Below are positions 1 through 9,300 of a stretch of 64,000 bases of DNA, piece by piece. The translations under genes and the position numbers were made by a program. Within the stretch, counting starts at the first letter, position 1. Every line of letters starts with the position of its first letter. Origin of the DNA: Pontiella sp964639125 (GTDB lineage Bacteria; Verrucomicrobiota; Kiritimatiellia; Kiritimatiellales; Pontiellaceae); assembly GCA_964639125.1 (NCBI GenBank), contig CAZWZW010000001.1:1-64000 (forward strand), given 5' to 3'. The notes beneath the pieces are model-generated. The model saw only the letters and a program-made list of their open reading frames with translations. It had not been told where the DNA came from and made no database searches.

Positions 1-72
1 ATACGTGATCCGTACATCCGGTGGTGTGAGAGCTGAGGGAGGGCAACCTCCCTCGACTACTCGATCACAGTA
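1..72 (+). mobile_element. 3' end of a probable group II intron (domains V-VI)
   Basis: The first bases form a short hairpin (TACG-loop-CGTA) followed by CCGGTGGTGTGAGAG, which resembles the 3' half of a group II intron domain V. Next is a GAGGGAGG/CCTCCCTC hairpin ending in CTACTCGATC, like domain VI and the intron 3' boundary. The rest of the intron and any reverse transcriptase would lie upstream of the window. Recognition is from memory of intron ends, not from an alignment, and the exact boundary is uncertain. Confidence 0.4.
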
Positions 73-165
73 CCCGTATCAATCCGTGTTCATTGAATCG
101 TGCTTTCAGCACTATTTTCTCCGAAAATTATTTATCGCTCCGCTTTCAGGTGGTTATATCTCCGT

Positions 166-780
166 ATGTCTGAAACGGAACTGAAAAAATCAAAAGCCTA
201 TATCTGGTTTGATGCGGAGTTTACTTCGCTTGAACTCGATCAAGCACGCCTGCTGCAGGTGGCCGTCATCATCACCGACACCGACCTCCAGCGCATCCAT
301 CCACCCGAGTCCGACCTGAATCTATGCATCCGCCTCGAAGAAGGAGAGGCGGTCAGCCCATGGGTGGCTGAAAACCTTTCTGGACTGGTTGAGCAGTGCC
401 GGTCGGATGCGGCCGTGAGTCTCGAAGAGGCCGACCGTCAAATTGCCGCATTGCTGGATCAATATTGCGCAACGCCGTGTGCGGAAATGGCCGACCGCCC
501 TGTGCTGGCCGGCAACAGTGTGCACAACGATTGGTTTTTGATGCGCCGGTTTTTACCCCAGCTTGGAAGTCGCCTGCACTATCGCCTGCTTGACGTTTCC
601 ACCATCAAAATCCAATGGCAGGATTGGGTAGGGCAGCAGCCGTTCGATAAGGAAAACGTTGAGTTGTTGAATCAATATTTTCCCGGTGGCGGTATCGATG
701 CCGCCAATGCCCACGACGCCCTCTTCGATATCAAGGCCTCCATCGCTGAGCTCGCCTTTTATCGTTTAAATCTGAGATGA
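166..780 (+). CDS. orn: Oligoribonuclease / DEDDh 3'-5' exonuclease
   Basis: 204 aa. The N-terminal block WFDAEFTSLELDQARLLQVA is the Exo I motif (D-x-E) of the RNase T / DNA polymerase III epsilon fold. Exo II is around GNSVHNDWFLMRRFLP, and the C-terminal HDALFDIKASI supplies the Exo III His and Asp. Length and motif spacing fit oligoribonuclease, which degrades 2-5 nt RNA and pGpG to mononucleotides in the cytoplasm. An upstream in-frame ATG at 100 would add 22 basic, poorly conserved residues overlapping the region after the putative intron, so I prefer the ATG at 166. Another small DEDDh exonuclease cannot be excluded. It converges on the PhnA-like gene 35 bp away. Confidence 0.8.
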   Translation: MSETELKKSKAYIWFDAEFTSLELDQARLLQVAVIITDTDLQRIHPPESDLNLCIRLEEGEAVSPWVAENLSGLVEQCRSDAAVSLEEADRQIAALLDQYCATPCAEMADRPVLAGNSVHNDWFLMRRFLPQLGSRLHYRLLDVSTIKIQWQDWVGQQPFDKENVELLNQYFPGGGIDAANAHDALFDIKASIAELAFYRLNLR

Positions 781-814
781 GGTTTTGCCGGGGAAAGAAA
801 AGACGGGGTAAACA

Positions 815-1216
815 TTATTCCGCCTGATCGGCCCACTCTTCGAGATTGGGGTCCAGATAGGCGTGTTCGAGGAGTTCCGTGGCCCAGTGCTGTCCGACCT
901 TGGCCAGGCGTCGAAGCATGCGGAAGGCCATCACCTGCACGGCGGGCACCTCGGACCATAGCGAGTTGTTGAGGCATCGCCAGTGGGAGGGGATCATTTT
1001 CTTGGGCGAGGTTATCTGCTTACGGCATTCATCGCAGATGAATAGGCACCCATCCACATAGGGCTCTTCTTCGAGGGGGAGCAGTTCGTAGGTATCGAGC
1101 TTTACACCATTTTTTTCGCACAGTTCGCAGTGGGAACGGGAACGGCGAACGAGATCCTTCGCGAAACGCGAAAGCATATTCTGCCGATGGAACTTCCCCT
1201 TAAACCCCGTAGACAT
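815..1216 (-). CDS. PhnA-domain zinc-ribbon protein
   Basis: 133 aa. Two CxxC pairs (HCELCEKN and FICDECRK) form an N-terminal zinc ribbon, followed by HWRCLNNSLWSEVPAVQVMA, the hallmark of the long PhnA/YjdM family. The C-terminal part (AYLDPNLEEWA) also matches the family. Despite the name, family members are not shown to act on phosphonates; their role is unknown. AGAGGAT lies 5 bases before the ATG at 1216. It is separate from its neighbours: converging on orn and 177 bp downstream of the dehydrogenase gene on the same strand. Confidence 0.8.
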   Translation of the reverse strand: MSTGFKGKFHRQNMLSRFAKDLVRRSRSHCELCEKNGVKLDTYELLPLEEEPYVDGCLFICDECRKQITSPKKMIPSHWRCLNNSLWSEVPAVQVMAFRMLRRLAKVGQHWATELLEHAYLDPNLEEWADQAE

Positions 1217-1393
1217 TCTGCATCCTCTGTCTGTTTTGAGCCAACAGTAGAGGAATTATTTCTAATGTCCGGGAAAAAATTAAAGAAACTGATGCGATGG
1301 AAGAGGTGGTCGCGCCCGTTCCCTTCGGGAACTCAAGCCGCCAAGATGCAAAGGATCTTCTGTCTTTGCGCAAACTATTCTGAGAATGAAGTA

Positions 1394-2500
1394 TTACTCT
1401 TCAAACGCAAAGCGGTAATCAAGGCCAAGTTCGTCTCGCATGGTGATCATGTCTTTTTGAAGGGCCTCATCAACCGGCACTCCCGTGTCTTTTCGCTCGA
1501 GTCCGGCCAGATATTCCTTTTCGCCGCAGGTATAGATGCGCTCGGCGCCCGGTGCCTTTTCGGAATTGCGGAGGGCACGCAGAATATCGCCGGTGGTCTT
1601 GCGGAAATCCACGGGATCGCAGAAGGCATTGACGTCGATGGCCATGAAAAAGTGTCCAAGCTTGTAGGGGCTGCGGGTGCCGTTTTCGTCGAATCCGGAT
1701 AATTGTTTAAGGAAGGAACCCTGCTGAAGGGAGGCAGAGAGGATTTCGGTGACGGTGGCGAAGCCATAACCCTTGTAGCCACCGGTCTTTTCGCCAATGC
1801 CGCCGAGCGGAGCCAGCGCGGCTTGCTCGTTCACGAGGTCGTCGAGAATCTGTTTTGAGTTGGTTTTGCTCTGTCCGTCGCGGCCAATGATCAGCCCGTC
1901 GGGGCTGTCGGTCCCTTCGCGGGCATACTGTTCAATCTTGCCGCGCTGGATGACGGAGGTGGCATAGTCGTTCACAAAATCATAGGGTTCGTCGGACGGC
2001 ATGCCGAAACACAGCGGGTTGGTGCCGAGCATGTTTTCAACACCGAATGTCGGAGCAACGGATGGGCGGGCATTGGTGCCGCTCAGACCAATCATATTTT
2101 CTTTGCAGGCCATAAGCGGATAGTACCCGGCAATACCGTAATGGGTAGAGTTGCGGGTCACGACCATGCCCATGCCGTAGCACTTGGCTTTCTCGATGGC
2201 CATCTGCATGCAGCGTTTGGCAATCACCATGCCCATGCCGTGGTGGCCGTCGACCACGGCTGTGGCGAGGTGGTCGCGTACCACTTCAAACCTGGTGATG
2301 GGTTGCTGGATTTTTTGGTGGACGATCCGGTCGTAGTAGATGGGTTTGAGGCGTCCGATGCCGTGGGAATCAATGCCGCGTTTATCGGATGTAATCAGGA
2401 TGTCGGCGCAGACTCTGGCATCTTTCGAGGGAACGCCGATGCCCTCGAAAACATCGACCATGTATTGTTCCATGAAATCGAAAGGAATATGATGAACCAT
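1394..2500 (-). CDS. Malate/L-lactate dehydrogenase family oxidoreductase (Ldh_2)
   Basis: 368 aa, full length for the NAD(P)-dependent Ldh_2 family (malate, lactate, ureidoglycolate, 2,3-diketogulonate reductases), which is unrelated to the classical Rossmann-fold LDH. Seen: DILITSDKRGIDSHGIGRLK (the catalytic-His block), HHGMGMVIAKRCM, and GTNPLCFGMPS near mid-protein. GGAGAGAAG precedes the ATG. The glycosyltransferase starts upstream on the same strand (29 bp gap), so they may be co-transcribed. The substrate cannot be told from sequence; a 2-hydroxy/2-keto acid is expected. Confidence 0.85.
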   Translation of the reverse strand: MVHHIPFDFMEQYMVDVFEGIGVPSKDARVCADILITSDKRGIDSHGIGRLKPIYYDRIVHQKIQQPITRFEVVRDHLATAVVDGHHGMGMVIAKRCMQMAIEKAKCYGMGMVVTRNSTHYGIAGYYPLMACKENMIGLSGTNARPSVAPTFGVENMLGTNPLCFGMPSDEPYDFVNDYATSVIQRGKIEQYAREGTDSPDGLIIGRDGQSKTNSKQILDDLVNEQAALAPLGGIGEKTGGYKGYGFATVTEILSASLQQGSFLKQLSGFDENGTRSPYKLGHFFMAIDVNAFCDPVDFRKTTGDILRALRNSEKAPGAERIYTCGEKEYLAGLERKDTGVPVDEALQKDMITMRDELGLDYRFAFEE

Positions 2501-2529
2501 GTTTCTTCTCTCCGGCGTTCGTTTTGAAT

Positions 2530-3738
2530 CTAGATTGATACCACTTCCTGAAGTACATGTTCAAGTTCTCCGATTGTGGAACGCATGCTGTAGTGTTTTT
2601 TGACCATCTGCTTGGCGGTCCGGCCCATGGATGCCGCGAGGCTGGGATCGTTGAGCAGCCATTCAATGGATTCCGCAAAAAGCCGGGGGGTATCGGCAAT
2701 GAAGCAGTTCTCTCCGTTCTGGGCCGGTATGCCGGCAACGCCGAGCGAGGTGCTTACAACCGGCAGGCTGGTGGCCATCGCTTCCAGAGCTTTGATGCGC
2801 AGACCGGAGCTAAGCCGCATTGGATTGATGAAGATACTGGCCTGCTCCCGGTATGGGCGAAGATCGTTTACGGCCCGGGTTACAACAATTCGCTTGTCCT
2901 TGTTTGCGAGCCGTTGCAGTTCGGGGGTCGTTCCGTTTCCGACAATGTAATACTGCAACGTCGGATGCTTTTGAGCGAGTCTGGGCCAGATCTCGTGCGC
3001 GAACCACAGGGCGCCGTCGTGATTGGATTTGTTGGCAAAATAGCCGCACATCATAATGATGGGCTGGTCCGGCTTTGCGACGGGCTTCCGGTCGAGATAG
3101 TCCATGTCGATCCCGGGGGAAATAACGGAAACCGGCAGCTGCGGTGCATAGTTGAGCAGGGTGAAGCGGTCTTCAGCCGTAAGCGACAGAATGTGATCCA
3201 TGGTCCGGTACATTTCGAATTCATATTTTTCCAGAACCCGAAGCTGGGATGCGCTTTTGATGCGCAAGGAGATCGGTACGCCGGCGGTTTCGACATACTT
3301 GCTGAATGTGGTGGTCAGGCAGCGGTGGCAGGAAACGATTTTTTTCACTGCGGACAGATAGGGGTTGCGATAGAGGTACATGCCCATCTCGCCAAACTCG
3401 GCGACCACCACATCATATTTGGTCCGCTCCACCATTTCACCGACAGTACGCATCATGGCATCGGAATAGTTTTTCCAGAAGATGGCGGGTAGCGATGAAC
3501 TGACATAGTCGCGAAACATACGGATGGCAAGGTTTCGTTCTTTGACCGGGACGGTCCCGAGCTCATACAGGCGATCTCGTACACCGCCCGTCAGCGGTTC
3601 GTTTTCGGAGAGAACAAATGATGCCAGACCCACCTGATGGCCGCGTTCGGTCAGTTGCTGCATGCGCTGATGGACGAGCCGGTATCCGCCCGCAACATTT
3701 TCGTGCGGCAATCGGTTGGTCAGAAATAGAATTTTCAT
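2530..3738 (-). CDS. Glycosyltransferase family 4 (GT-B fold)
   Basis: 402 aa. N-terminal Rossmann domain begins MKILFLTNRLPHENVAGGYR, typical of GT4 acceptor-binding domains. The C-terminal donor domain carries PIIMMCGYFANKSNHDGALW and the E-x7-E-type region SSGLRIKALEAMATSLPVVS, which holds the nucleotide-sugar-binding Glu residues. It probably transfers a sugar to a surface polysaccharide or glycolipid at the inner membrane. No other polysaccharide genes adjoin it, so donor and acceptor are unknown. No strong ribosome-binding site precedes the start. Confidence 0.8.
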   Translation of the reverse strand: MKILFLTNRLPHENVAGGYRLVHQRMQQLTERGHQVGLASFVLSENEPLTGGVRDRLYELGTVPVKERNLAIRMFRDYVSSSLPAIFWKNYSDAMMRTVGEMVERTKYDVVVAEFGEMGMYLYRNPYLSAVKKIVSCHRCLTTTFSKYVETAGVPISLRIKSASQLRVLEKYEFEMYRTMDHILSLTAEDRFTLLNYAPQLPVSVISPGIDMDYLDRKPVAKPDQPIIMMCGYFANKSNHDGALWFAHEIWPRLAQKHPTLQYYIVGNGTTPELQRLANKDKRIVVTRAVNDLRPYREQASIFINPMRLSSGLRIKALEAMATSLPVVSTSLGVAGIPAQNGENCFIADTPRLFAESIEWLLNDPSLAASMGRTAKQMVKKHYSMRSTIGELEHVLQEVVSI

Positions 3739-3882
3739 GGGTTCGGTACCCTATCGGATTGTCCTCGGCAGTTACATACAAAAAAAAGTTGCGGATGTTT
3801 TCCAATCTTTGGATAATGCGGAACACAATTCAGAACACATAACCCGTAGTGTTAGTGAATGAAATCATAACAGGAGGATGAC

Positions 3883-4458
3883 ATGAAGCGCATTACCTTT
3901 ACCCTTTTTGCCGTGGCTGTCTGCATCGGATTTACCGGTTGCAAATCGATGCCGAAGACGGATTCCGACAAATCGACATTTGACTATCTGCAGGAAGAGG
4001 TCGCCAAGATTTCGGAAAAAGGCGGTATGGCTGCCGTTGGAATCGGGGATTCCCGCAATACACAGCTGGCCATTACTCGCGCCAAGGTCGAAGCCCGCAA
4101 GAATCTGGCTCAGCTGGTTCAGGTGAAAATCGAAAACCTGGAGAAGGCATTCATTGAAGAAGTCGGCGAAGCCAGCGGATCGGAAATCAACGAGCTGTTT
4201 AGTTCGGCCACCAAGCAGATTACTTCCCAGACGCTGCAGGGGACGGTGCCGAAAATCCAGAAGTATGATGTGAATGGCGATGTAACAACCGCCTATGTCA
4301 TGATGGTGCTCAACCCCGACATCATCCACGACTCGCTCAAGAACAGCAATGCCAAGCATCTCTACGAACGTTTCCGTGCTTCCAAGGCATTCGAAGAACT
4401 CGACAAGGAAATCAAGGAATTCGAAGGCGCTGAACAGCAGGGCTTGCTTGGAATGTAG
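3883..4458 (+). CDS. Lipoprotein with LPP20-like domain
   Basis: 191 aa. A lipoprotein signal peptide is clear: MKRITF, a hydrophobic core, then lipobox FTGC with Cys about residue 20. The mature part (GMAAVGIGDSRNTQLAITRA, then KVEARKNLAQLVQVKIENL) resembles the LPP20/FlgP-like fold, in which a short helix-rich domain follows repeated A-R-N-L segments. Perfect AGGAGG precedes the ATG. Likely anchored in the outer membrane; function unknown. A strong intrinsic terminator follows, so it appears monocistronic. Confidence 0.7.
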   Translation: MKRITFTLFAVAVCIGFTGCKSMPKTDSDKSTFDYLQEEVAKISEKGGMAAVGIGDSRNTQLAITRAKVEARKNLAQLVQVKIENLEKAFIEEVGEASGSEINELFSSATKQITSQTLQGTVPKIQKYDVNGDVTTAYVMMVLNPDIIHDSLKNSNAKHLYERFRASKAFEELDKEIKEFEGAEQQGLLGM

Positions 4459-4481
4459 CCGACATATTTCGTAATTGGTTT

Positions 4482-4520
4482 AAACGGGGCTTGAATTAAA
4501 AATTCATGCCCCGTTTTATA
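4482..4520 (+). terminator. Intrinsic terminator after the lipoprotein gene
   Basis: AAACGGGGC (4482-4490) pairs with GCCCCGTTT (4508-4516). The inner TGAATT/AATTCA arms extend the stem, and TTTTATAT follows. It ends only about 7 bases before the tsaD start codon. Confidence 0.8.
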
Positions 4521-4526
4521 TGCGGC

Positions 4527-5597
4527 ATGAAAATTCTTGGTATTGAAACCTCGTGCGATGAAACCGCCGCCGCCATTGTGGAGGACGGTCGGAACGTCCT
4601 GTCCAATGCGGTCTACTCGCAAATTGCAAAACACCGCCCTTATGGAGGGGTTGTGCCGGAAATTGCTTCGCGCAACCATGTGGTCAAACTGCCCGGCATC
4701 ATTAACGAGGCCCTCGAAGAGGCCGGCGAAACCTATGATTCGATCGATGCCATTGCCTCGACCTATGGACCCGGACTCGCCAGCTCGCTTCTGATTGGGT
4801 TTTCCGCCGCCAAAACATTGGCGCAGCGTCTTGGCAAGCCGCTGATCGGCGTCAACCATCACGAAGGCCACCTGCACTCTATTTTTATGAAGGACGATGC
4901 GCCCGCGCCGGAACAGGTGTTTCCCATGCTGGGGCTGCTCGTATCCGGCGGCGACAGCAGTCTGGTCCTGATGCACGATGTCGGGCAATATGAAATGCTC
5001 GGCAGCACCATCGACGATGCGGCCGGCGAAGCACTCGACAAGGCCGCCGCCGTGCTCAATCTGGGTTATCCCGGAGGACCCATCATTCAAAAGACCGCAG
5101 AGGGCGGTGATCCCCATGCGATACGCTTTCCGCGCGGGCTTGATCAGCGGGATCGGGGAAAATGGATTTATAAATATAAACGTGAATTCTGCTTCAGCTT
5201 CAGCGGCTTGAAAACCTCTCTGCTTACCTATGTTAAAAAACTGGATCATGAACCGGAAGGGGATGAGCTGCGCGATATTTGCGCCAGTTATCAGGAGGCC
5301 GTGTGCGATGCACTGACCATTCGGGTCGAACGTGCGCTGGAGCACTTTTCTGTCCAAAGCTTCTGCTGTGCCGGTGGCGTTTCGTTGAACGGGATTCTTC
5401 GTGAAAAACTCGTCAACCTCTCCGAGGCCACGGGGATTCCGCTGATGCTTTGCCCGCCCGCCTACTGCACCGACAATGCGGCCATGATTGCCGGTGTGGC
5501 CTATGAAAAAGTGCGACTCGGGCTTGCCGGGGAAGAACCCAACGATGTGAATCCCAATCTGCGGCTCGCAGACTGGGAAGAGTCGGAAGCAGATTAA
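4527..5597 (+). CDS. tsaD: tRNA N6-adenosine threonylcarbamoyltransferase
   Basis: 356 aa from the ATG at 4527, giving the canonical start MKILGIETSCDETAAA. The ATG at 4506 would add seven residues encoded within the terminator. Seen: Kae1/TsaD metal-binding motif NHHEGHLHS, the nucleotide-binding segment LVSGGDSSLV, GEALDKAAAVLNLGYPGGP, and the late D in YCTDNAAMIAG. With TsaB/E/C it makes t6A37 on ANN-decoding tRNAs in the cytoplasm. The start codon sits directly after a terminator stem with no visible Shine-Dalgarno sequence, which is odd. The stop codon overlaps the convergent gene's stop. Confidence 0.95.
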   Translation: MKILGIETSCDETAAAIVEDGRNVLSNAVYSQIAKHRPYGGVVPEIASRNHVVKLPGIINEALEEAGETYDSIDAIASTYGPGLASSLLIGFSAAKTLAQRLGKPLIGVNHHEGHLHSIFMKDDAPAPEQVFPMLGLLVSGGDSSLVLMHDVGQYEMLGSTIDDAAGEALDKAAAVLNLGYPGGPIIQKTAEGGDPHAIRFPRGLDQRDRGKWIYKYKREFCFSFSGLKTSLLTYVKKLDHEPEGDELRDICASYQEAVCDALTIRVERALEHFSVQSFCCAGGVSLNGILREKLVNLSEATGIPLMLCPPAYCTDNAAMIAGVAYEKVRLGLAGEEPNDVNPNLRLADWEESEAD

Positions 5598-6286
5598 CCT
5601 TGTTTCTTCGAGGCTTTGACCAGGGCGAAGAAGCGGTCTTCAAATTTATCCCATAGCCCGTTTTGCTTTAATGTTTCGGCCAGCTCGTTAATGAGTGCCG
5701 GATTGCGCGAGGCATCGAGGAATTGCTGATCCAGATGGTCCAGCATATTTTTTTTCATGGAAACAACCTGCTGTTGGAGATCCTGCATATTGTTTCGTGC
5801 CGAGTTTTGCACCAGTTCAACCATCAGTTTGAGCAGGCAGACCTCCCATGGCGCATCAACGCCCATCAGGATAGCGCTGAGCGGATCATCCTTTGCGGCG
5901 ACTTCATTTTTCACGCGGTCCAGTACATTGTCGAGCTGGTCAGTAACCACATATTCCTTTGCTTCCTGCTTCTGGATGCGGAATCCATATTGAATGATTT
6001 TCAGGTCGCCGCCGTGTTCCGAAAGCCATTCGGCATATTCGCGGGCGTCCGGTCCAAAATCTTCCAGATCAACCTGTCCCAGCCCTTGCGGGGTGATGAT
6101 GGCGGGCTTCAGGGCCTTGAGGTGGCCTTCGCGCACCCGAACCTGATCCACGCTGTCCATGAGCTCGCAGACAAGATAATAGTTAATCACCGTGTCGCCG
6201 AAGGTTTCCAGTCGGTTGCTCGGTGCGGAAATCAGCTCGGTGTTGTTCACCGCATACCAAAAATCAAATTGTTGTTTTGAATCCAT
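5594..6286 (-). CDS. Conserved-looking protein of unknown function downstream of smc
   Basis: 230 aa from MDSKQQFDFWYAVNNTELI; an upstream start at 6337 would add 17 residues. I do not recognise a family. The N-terminal half is mixed alpha/beta (LETFGDTVINYYLVCELMDS, then HLKALKPAIITPQGLGQVDL). The middle is polar and Asp-rich, and the C-terminal third (QDLQQQVVSMKKNMLDHLDQ onward) is predicted helical or coiled. No signal peptide or membrane segment, so it is probably cytoplasmic. It lies 97 bp downstream of smc on the same strand and may be co-transcribed. Codon use is like its neighbours. Confidence 0.6.
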   Translation of the reverse strand: MDSKQQFDFWYAVNNTELISAPSNRLETFGDTVINYYLVCELMDSVDQVRVREGHLKALKPAIITPQGLGQVDLEDFGPDAREYAEWLSEHGGDLKIIQYGFRIQKQEAKEYVVTDQLDNVLDRVKNEVAAKDDPLSAILMGVDAPWEVCLLKLMVELVQNSARNNMQDLQQQVVSMKKNMLDHLDQQFLDASRNPALINELAETLKQNGLWDKFEDRFFALVKASKKQG

Positions 6287-6383
6287 AATAAAGAGGTCTC
6301 TTTTGGGGTGCCTCGTAATGTGCGATTCGTAGCTCATAACAAAGCAGGTATTGTGCCTGATCTATTGCGAATACGCCGCTCCG

Positions 6384-9300
6384 CTACTTCATAGTTTTTT
6401 CATGCTTTTGGTAGTCGGCGAATTTCATCGATACGACTTTGGAGATACCGCGTGTCTGCATGGTAACGCCATAAATGACGTCCGCCGCCGCGATGGTGTG
6501 GCGGCTATGCGTGATGATGACAAACTGCGATTGCGTGAGAAATCCTTTGAGGGCTTCAACAAAGCGGTTGATATTGGCGTCGTCGAGCGCGGCATCCAGC
6601 TCGTCGAGTACGCAGAACGGGCTCGGTTTAACCTTGAAGAGCGAAAACAGCAGTGCGACCGCGGTCATGGTGCGCTCGCCGCCGGACAGCAACGAAATGG
6701 TCTGCAGCTTCTTGCCCGGCGGTCGAGCAATAATCTCAATACCCGCTTCCAGCACATCCTCATCGTTGGTCAGCACGAGTTTGGCCGATCCGCCGCCAAA
6801 GAGCTGCTTGAACATTTCCTGGAAGTTGGCGTTCACCTTGTCGAACGTATCCTTGAACATTTCCGTGGTGGTATTGTTGATCGTCTTGATCATTTCGAGC
6901 AGTTGCTGCTTGGCCGCCTGCAGGTCATCCTGTTGTTTATTGAGGAAGGCATAGCGTTCTTCATGCTCGGCATGTTCCTCGATCGCGACTAGGTTGACCG
7001 GCCCCATGGCATCGAGTTTGGCCTGTAGTTCGGCCACGCGCGTTTCAATCACTTCGCGTTCCGGGACTTCGTCGTTTTCCCAGCGCGGCACCTCGACTTC
7101 GTTTAGCTCTTCCTGGGTCAGATGATAGGCTCCGGTAATGCGCTCCAGCGCATTGTCATGCCGCATCTTGAATTCGGCGCGCTCAACTTCAAACTTGGAT
7201 TTTCGATTGAGTTCGCCTTCCAGCAAGTTGCGCAGTCCGCGCAGGCGGTTTTCTGCCGTGGTAAGGATGCGAATCGTTTCTTCGCGGCGGGTACGCTCGC
7301 TTTCGAGAGTTTGCCTGGTTTCCTGCAGGCGCAGCTCCAGCGGCTCAACCTTGGCCGTTTCATCTTCGATCGAGGTTCGCAGGTCTTCAATGCGGCGGTT
7401 GTATGAATCGACGCCGCTGGTCCGGTCATTAATCAGTTCCTCCAGCTCGTGGATCCGCGCTTCCATGGGTTGCTTGCGGTTGAACAAGTGTTCCAGAGCC
7501 TGGGATTTCTGAGAGAAGACAATTCGGTGTTCGGAAGTAATCGAGAGTGCATCGGAACGCTTTTCTTCAATTTCGGTGAGGTGGTTGGTTTGCTCGGCAA
7601 TCTGTGTGCGGACATTCGCCTGCCGGTCGCGGGCTTCCTGCAGTTCCGTCGCGAGGCGTGTGCGCAATTCAACGCCCGCGCTTTCTCGTTCGGTCAGGTT
7701 GGAAAGCTCAAAAGTGACCGTCTCGACGCGTTCACGCGCGGAGGCGGTTTCGCGTACGATGACCTGTCGTTCGCCCTCCTGCAGCGCCAGTTCGCGGCGA
7801 AACTCTTCGAGCATCTGTCGGGCGGTCCCGATAGAGGATGCAATGCCAGACTCTTCGCCGCGGAGGACCTCCAGCGATTCTTCCAACCGTTGGGTGTCAA
7901 CCTCAAGACCGTTGATATCTTCCTGCAACTGCTCGCGCATCTGATGGCGGGCGAGCGGACTTTTATCTTCCGTTTCCGGCATCCAGAGTTCCGACGACCC
8001 GTTGCCGGAAACCACGGTTCCGTTTTGGGAAACCACGATGGTGTCGGCAGAAAGTATGTCGGGGATTTCAAGTTCGGACCCAACCACCCGAACATTCCAG
8101 AAGAGGCGTTTGACGAGCGGTGCCACATCGTCGCTGAATGTGATGCAGTCGAGCAACCCTTTGCCGACCGGCGACGATGCGTCGAGCGGGGCGGCCTGCT
8201 CTTTGGTGGTTGCCACACTCAGCAGGCGGGCACTACCCGCTTCTTGTTCGCGCAACCACGACAGGGCATCGCGGGCGCAGGCTTCATCTTTAACCACAAT
8301 CGCATCAATGCATGGGCGCAGGATCGCTTCGAGTGCGGTTTGGTGGTCCGGAGAAGTTTTGAGTTGTTCCGCCAGTGGCCCGAGAATGCCCGCTGGGTCG
8401 GGCGTGAAATCATCCGGCGGATCCAGCAGAAGCTGCGCGCCGGGAGGAAAACCCTCTTGCCGGGCTTCGCCGCCAGAGAGCATTTCCAGCTGTGCCCGTT
8501 TGGCGGCAACCGTTTTTTGTTTGTCGTTGAGGGCTCTGTCTTGCTCCACAATTAGATCTTTGCGGCTGGTTCGTTCGCCGTTGAGCGCATTCAGCGATTC
8601 GGCCTGTTCGGAAACGCGGGAGGAAAGGGAGTCCACTTTAACATCCATTTCTTCCTGCCGTTCAACAAAGGAGCCGAGGGCACGCTCCAGTTCCGATTTT
8701 TCGGTGGCCAGACGTTCTTTTTTTAGCATTGCCGTACGATCGCGCGCATCAAGCTCATTAAGCTCGTTTTGCCGCTTGGAGGCTTTGCTGTCGAGGGCGA
8801 CGGACTCGTTACGCAGGTTGTTCAGCTGCGCACGGGTAAGGTTCATCTGCTCTTCGACTTCCTTTTGGACCAGTGTAACGCGTTCGAGATTTTCCTGGGC
8901 TTCCTTCTTTTCGCGCTCGGAGTCGGTGATGGCTGAAATGATGCTCTCGTGCTCCTTGCGGTGGGACTCCAGTCGCGTACGAGCTTCTTCGGTTTCCTGG
9001 GTATTGCGCTGGGCGAGGCTTCTCAGCTCCGCAATGCGGTCGGTGTTCATCAGGATCAGGTTGCGGGTGCGTTCCAATTCGCCGTGGGCGGCTGATGCCT
9101 GCTCCATGGCTTGCGAGATGGTTTCTTCCAGCTGGGTCAGTGCCAGGCGGGAAGACTCCGCTTCTGTTTCAGCAGATTCCACCTGCTCATGCAGCTCGGT
9201 CACCTTGCGTTCGAGCACCTGCAGCTCACCGGCCAGCTCGTTTATTTTTTGTGCATATTCGTGGAGATGCTCGCGGGTGACATAGATGTCGAGGCTGCGC

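Noticed and set aside
1130..1702. 190-codon plus-strand frame between the PhnA-like and Ldh_2 genes
   Set aside because: Overlaps the ends of two well-supported minus-strand genes and has no family match.
4362..5357. 331-codon minus-strand frame opposite tsaD
   Set aside because: Antisense of tsaD, no domain, no ribosome-binding site.
8002..9285. 427-codon open frame on the plus strand inside smc
   Set aside because: Antisense of the smc coiled coil; Ser/Arg-rich translation without domains, while the minus strand encodes clear SMC motifs.
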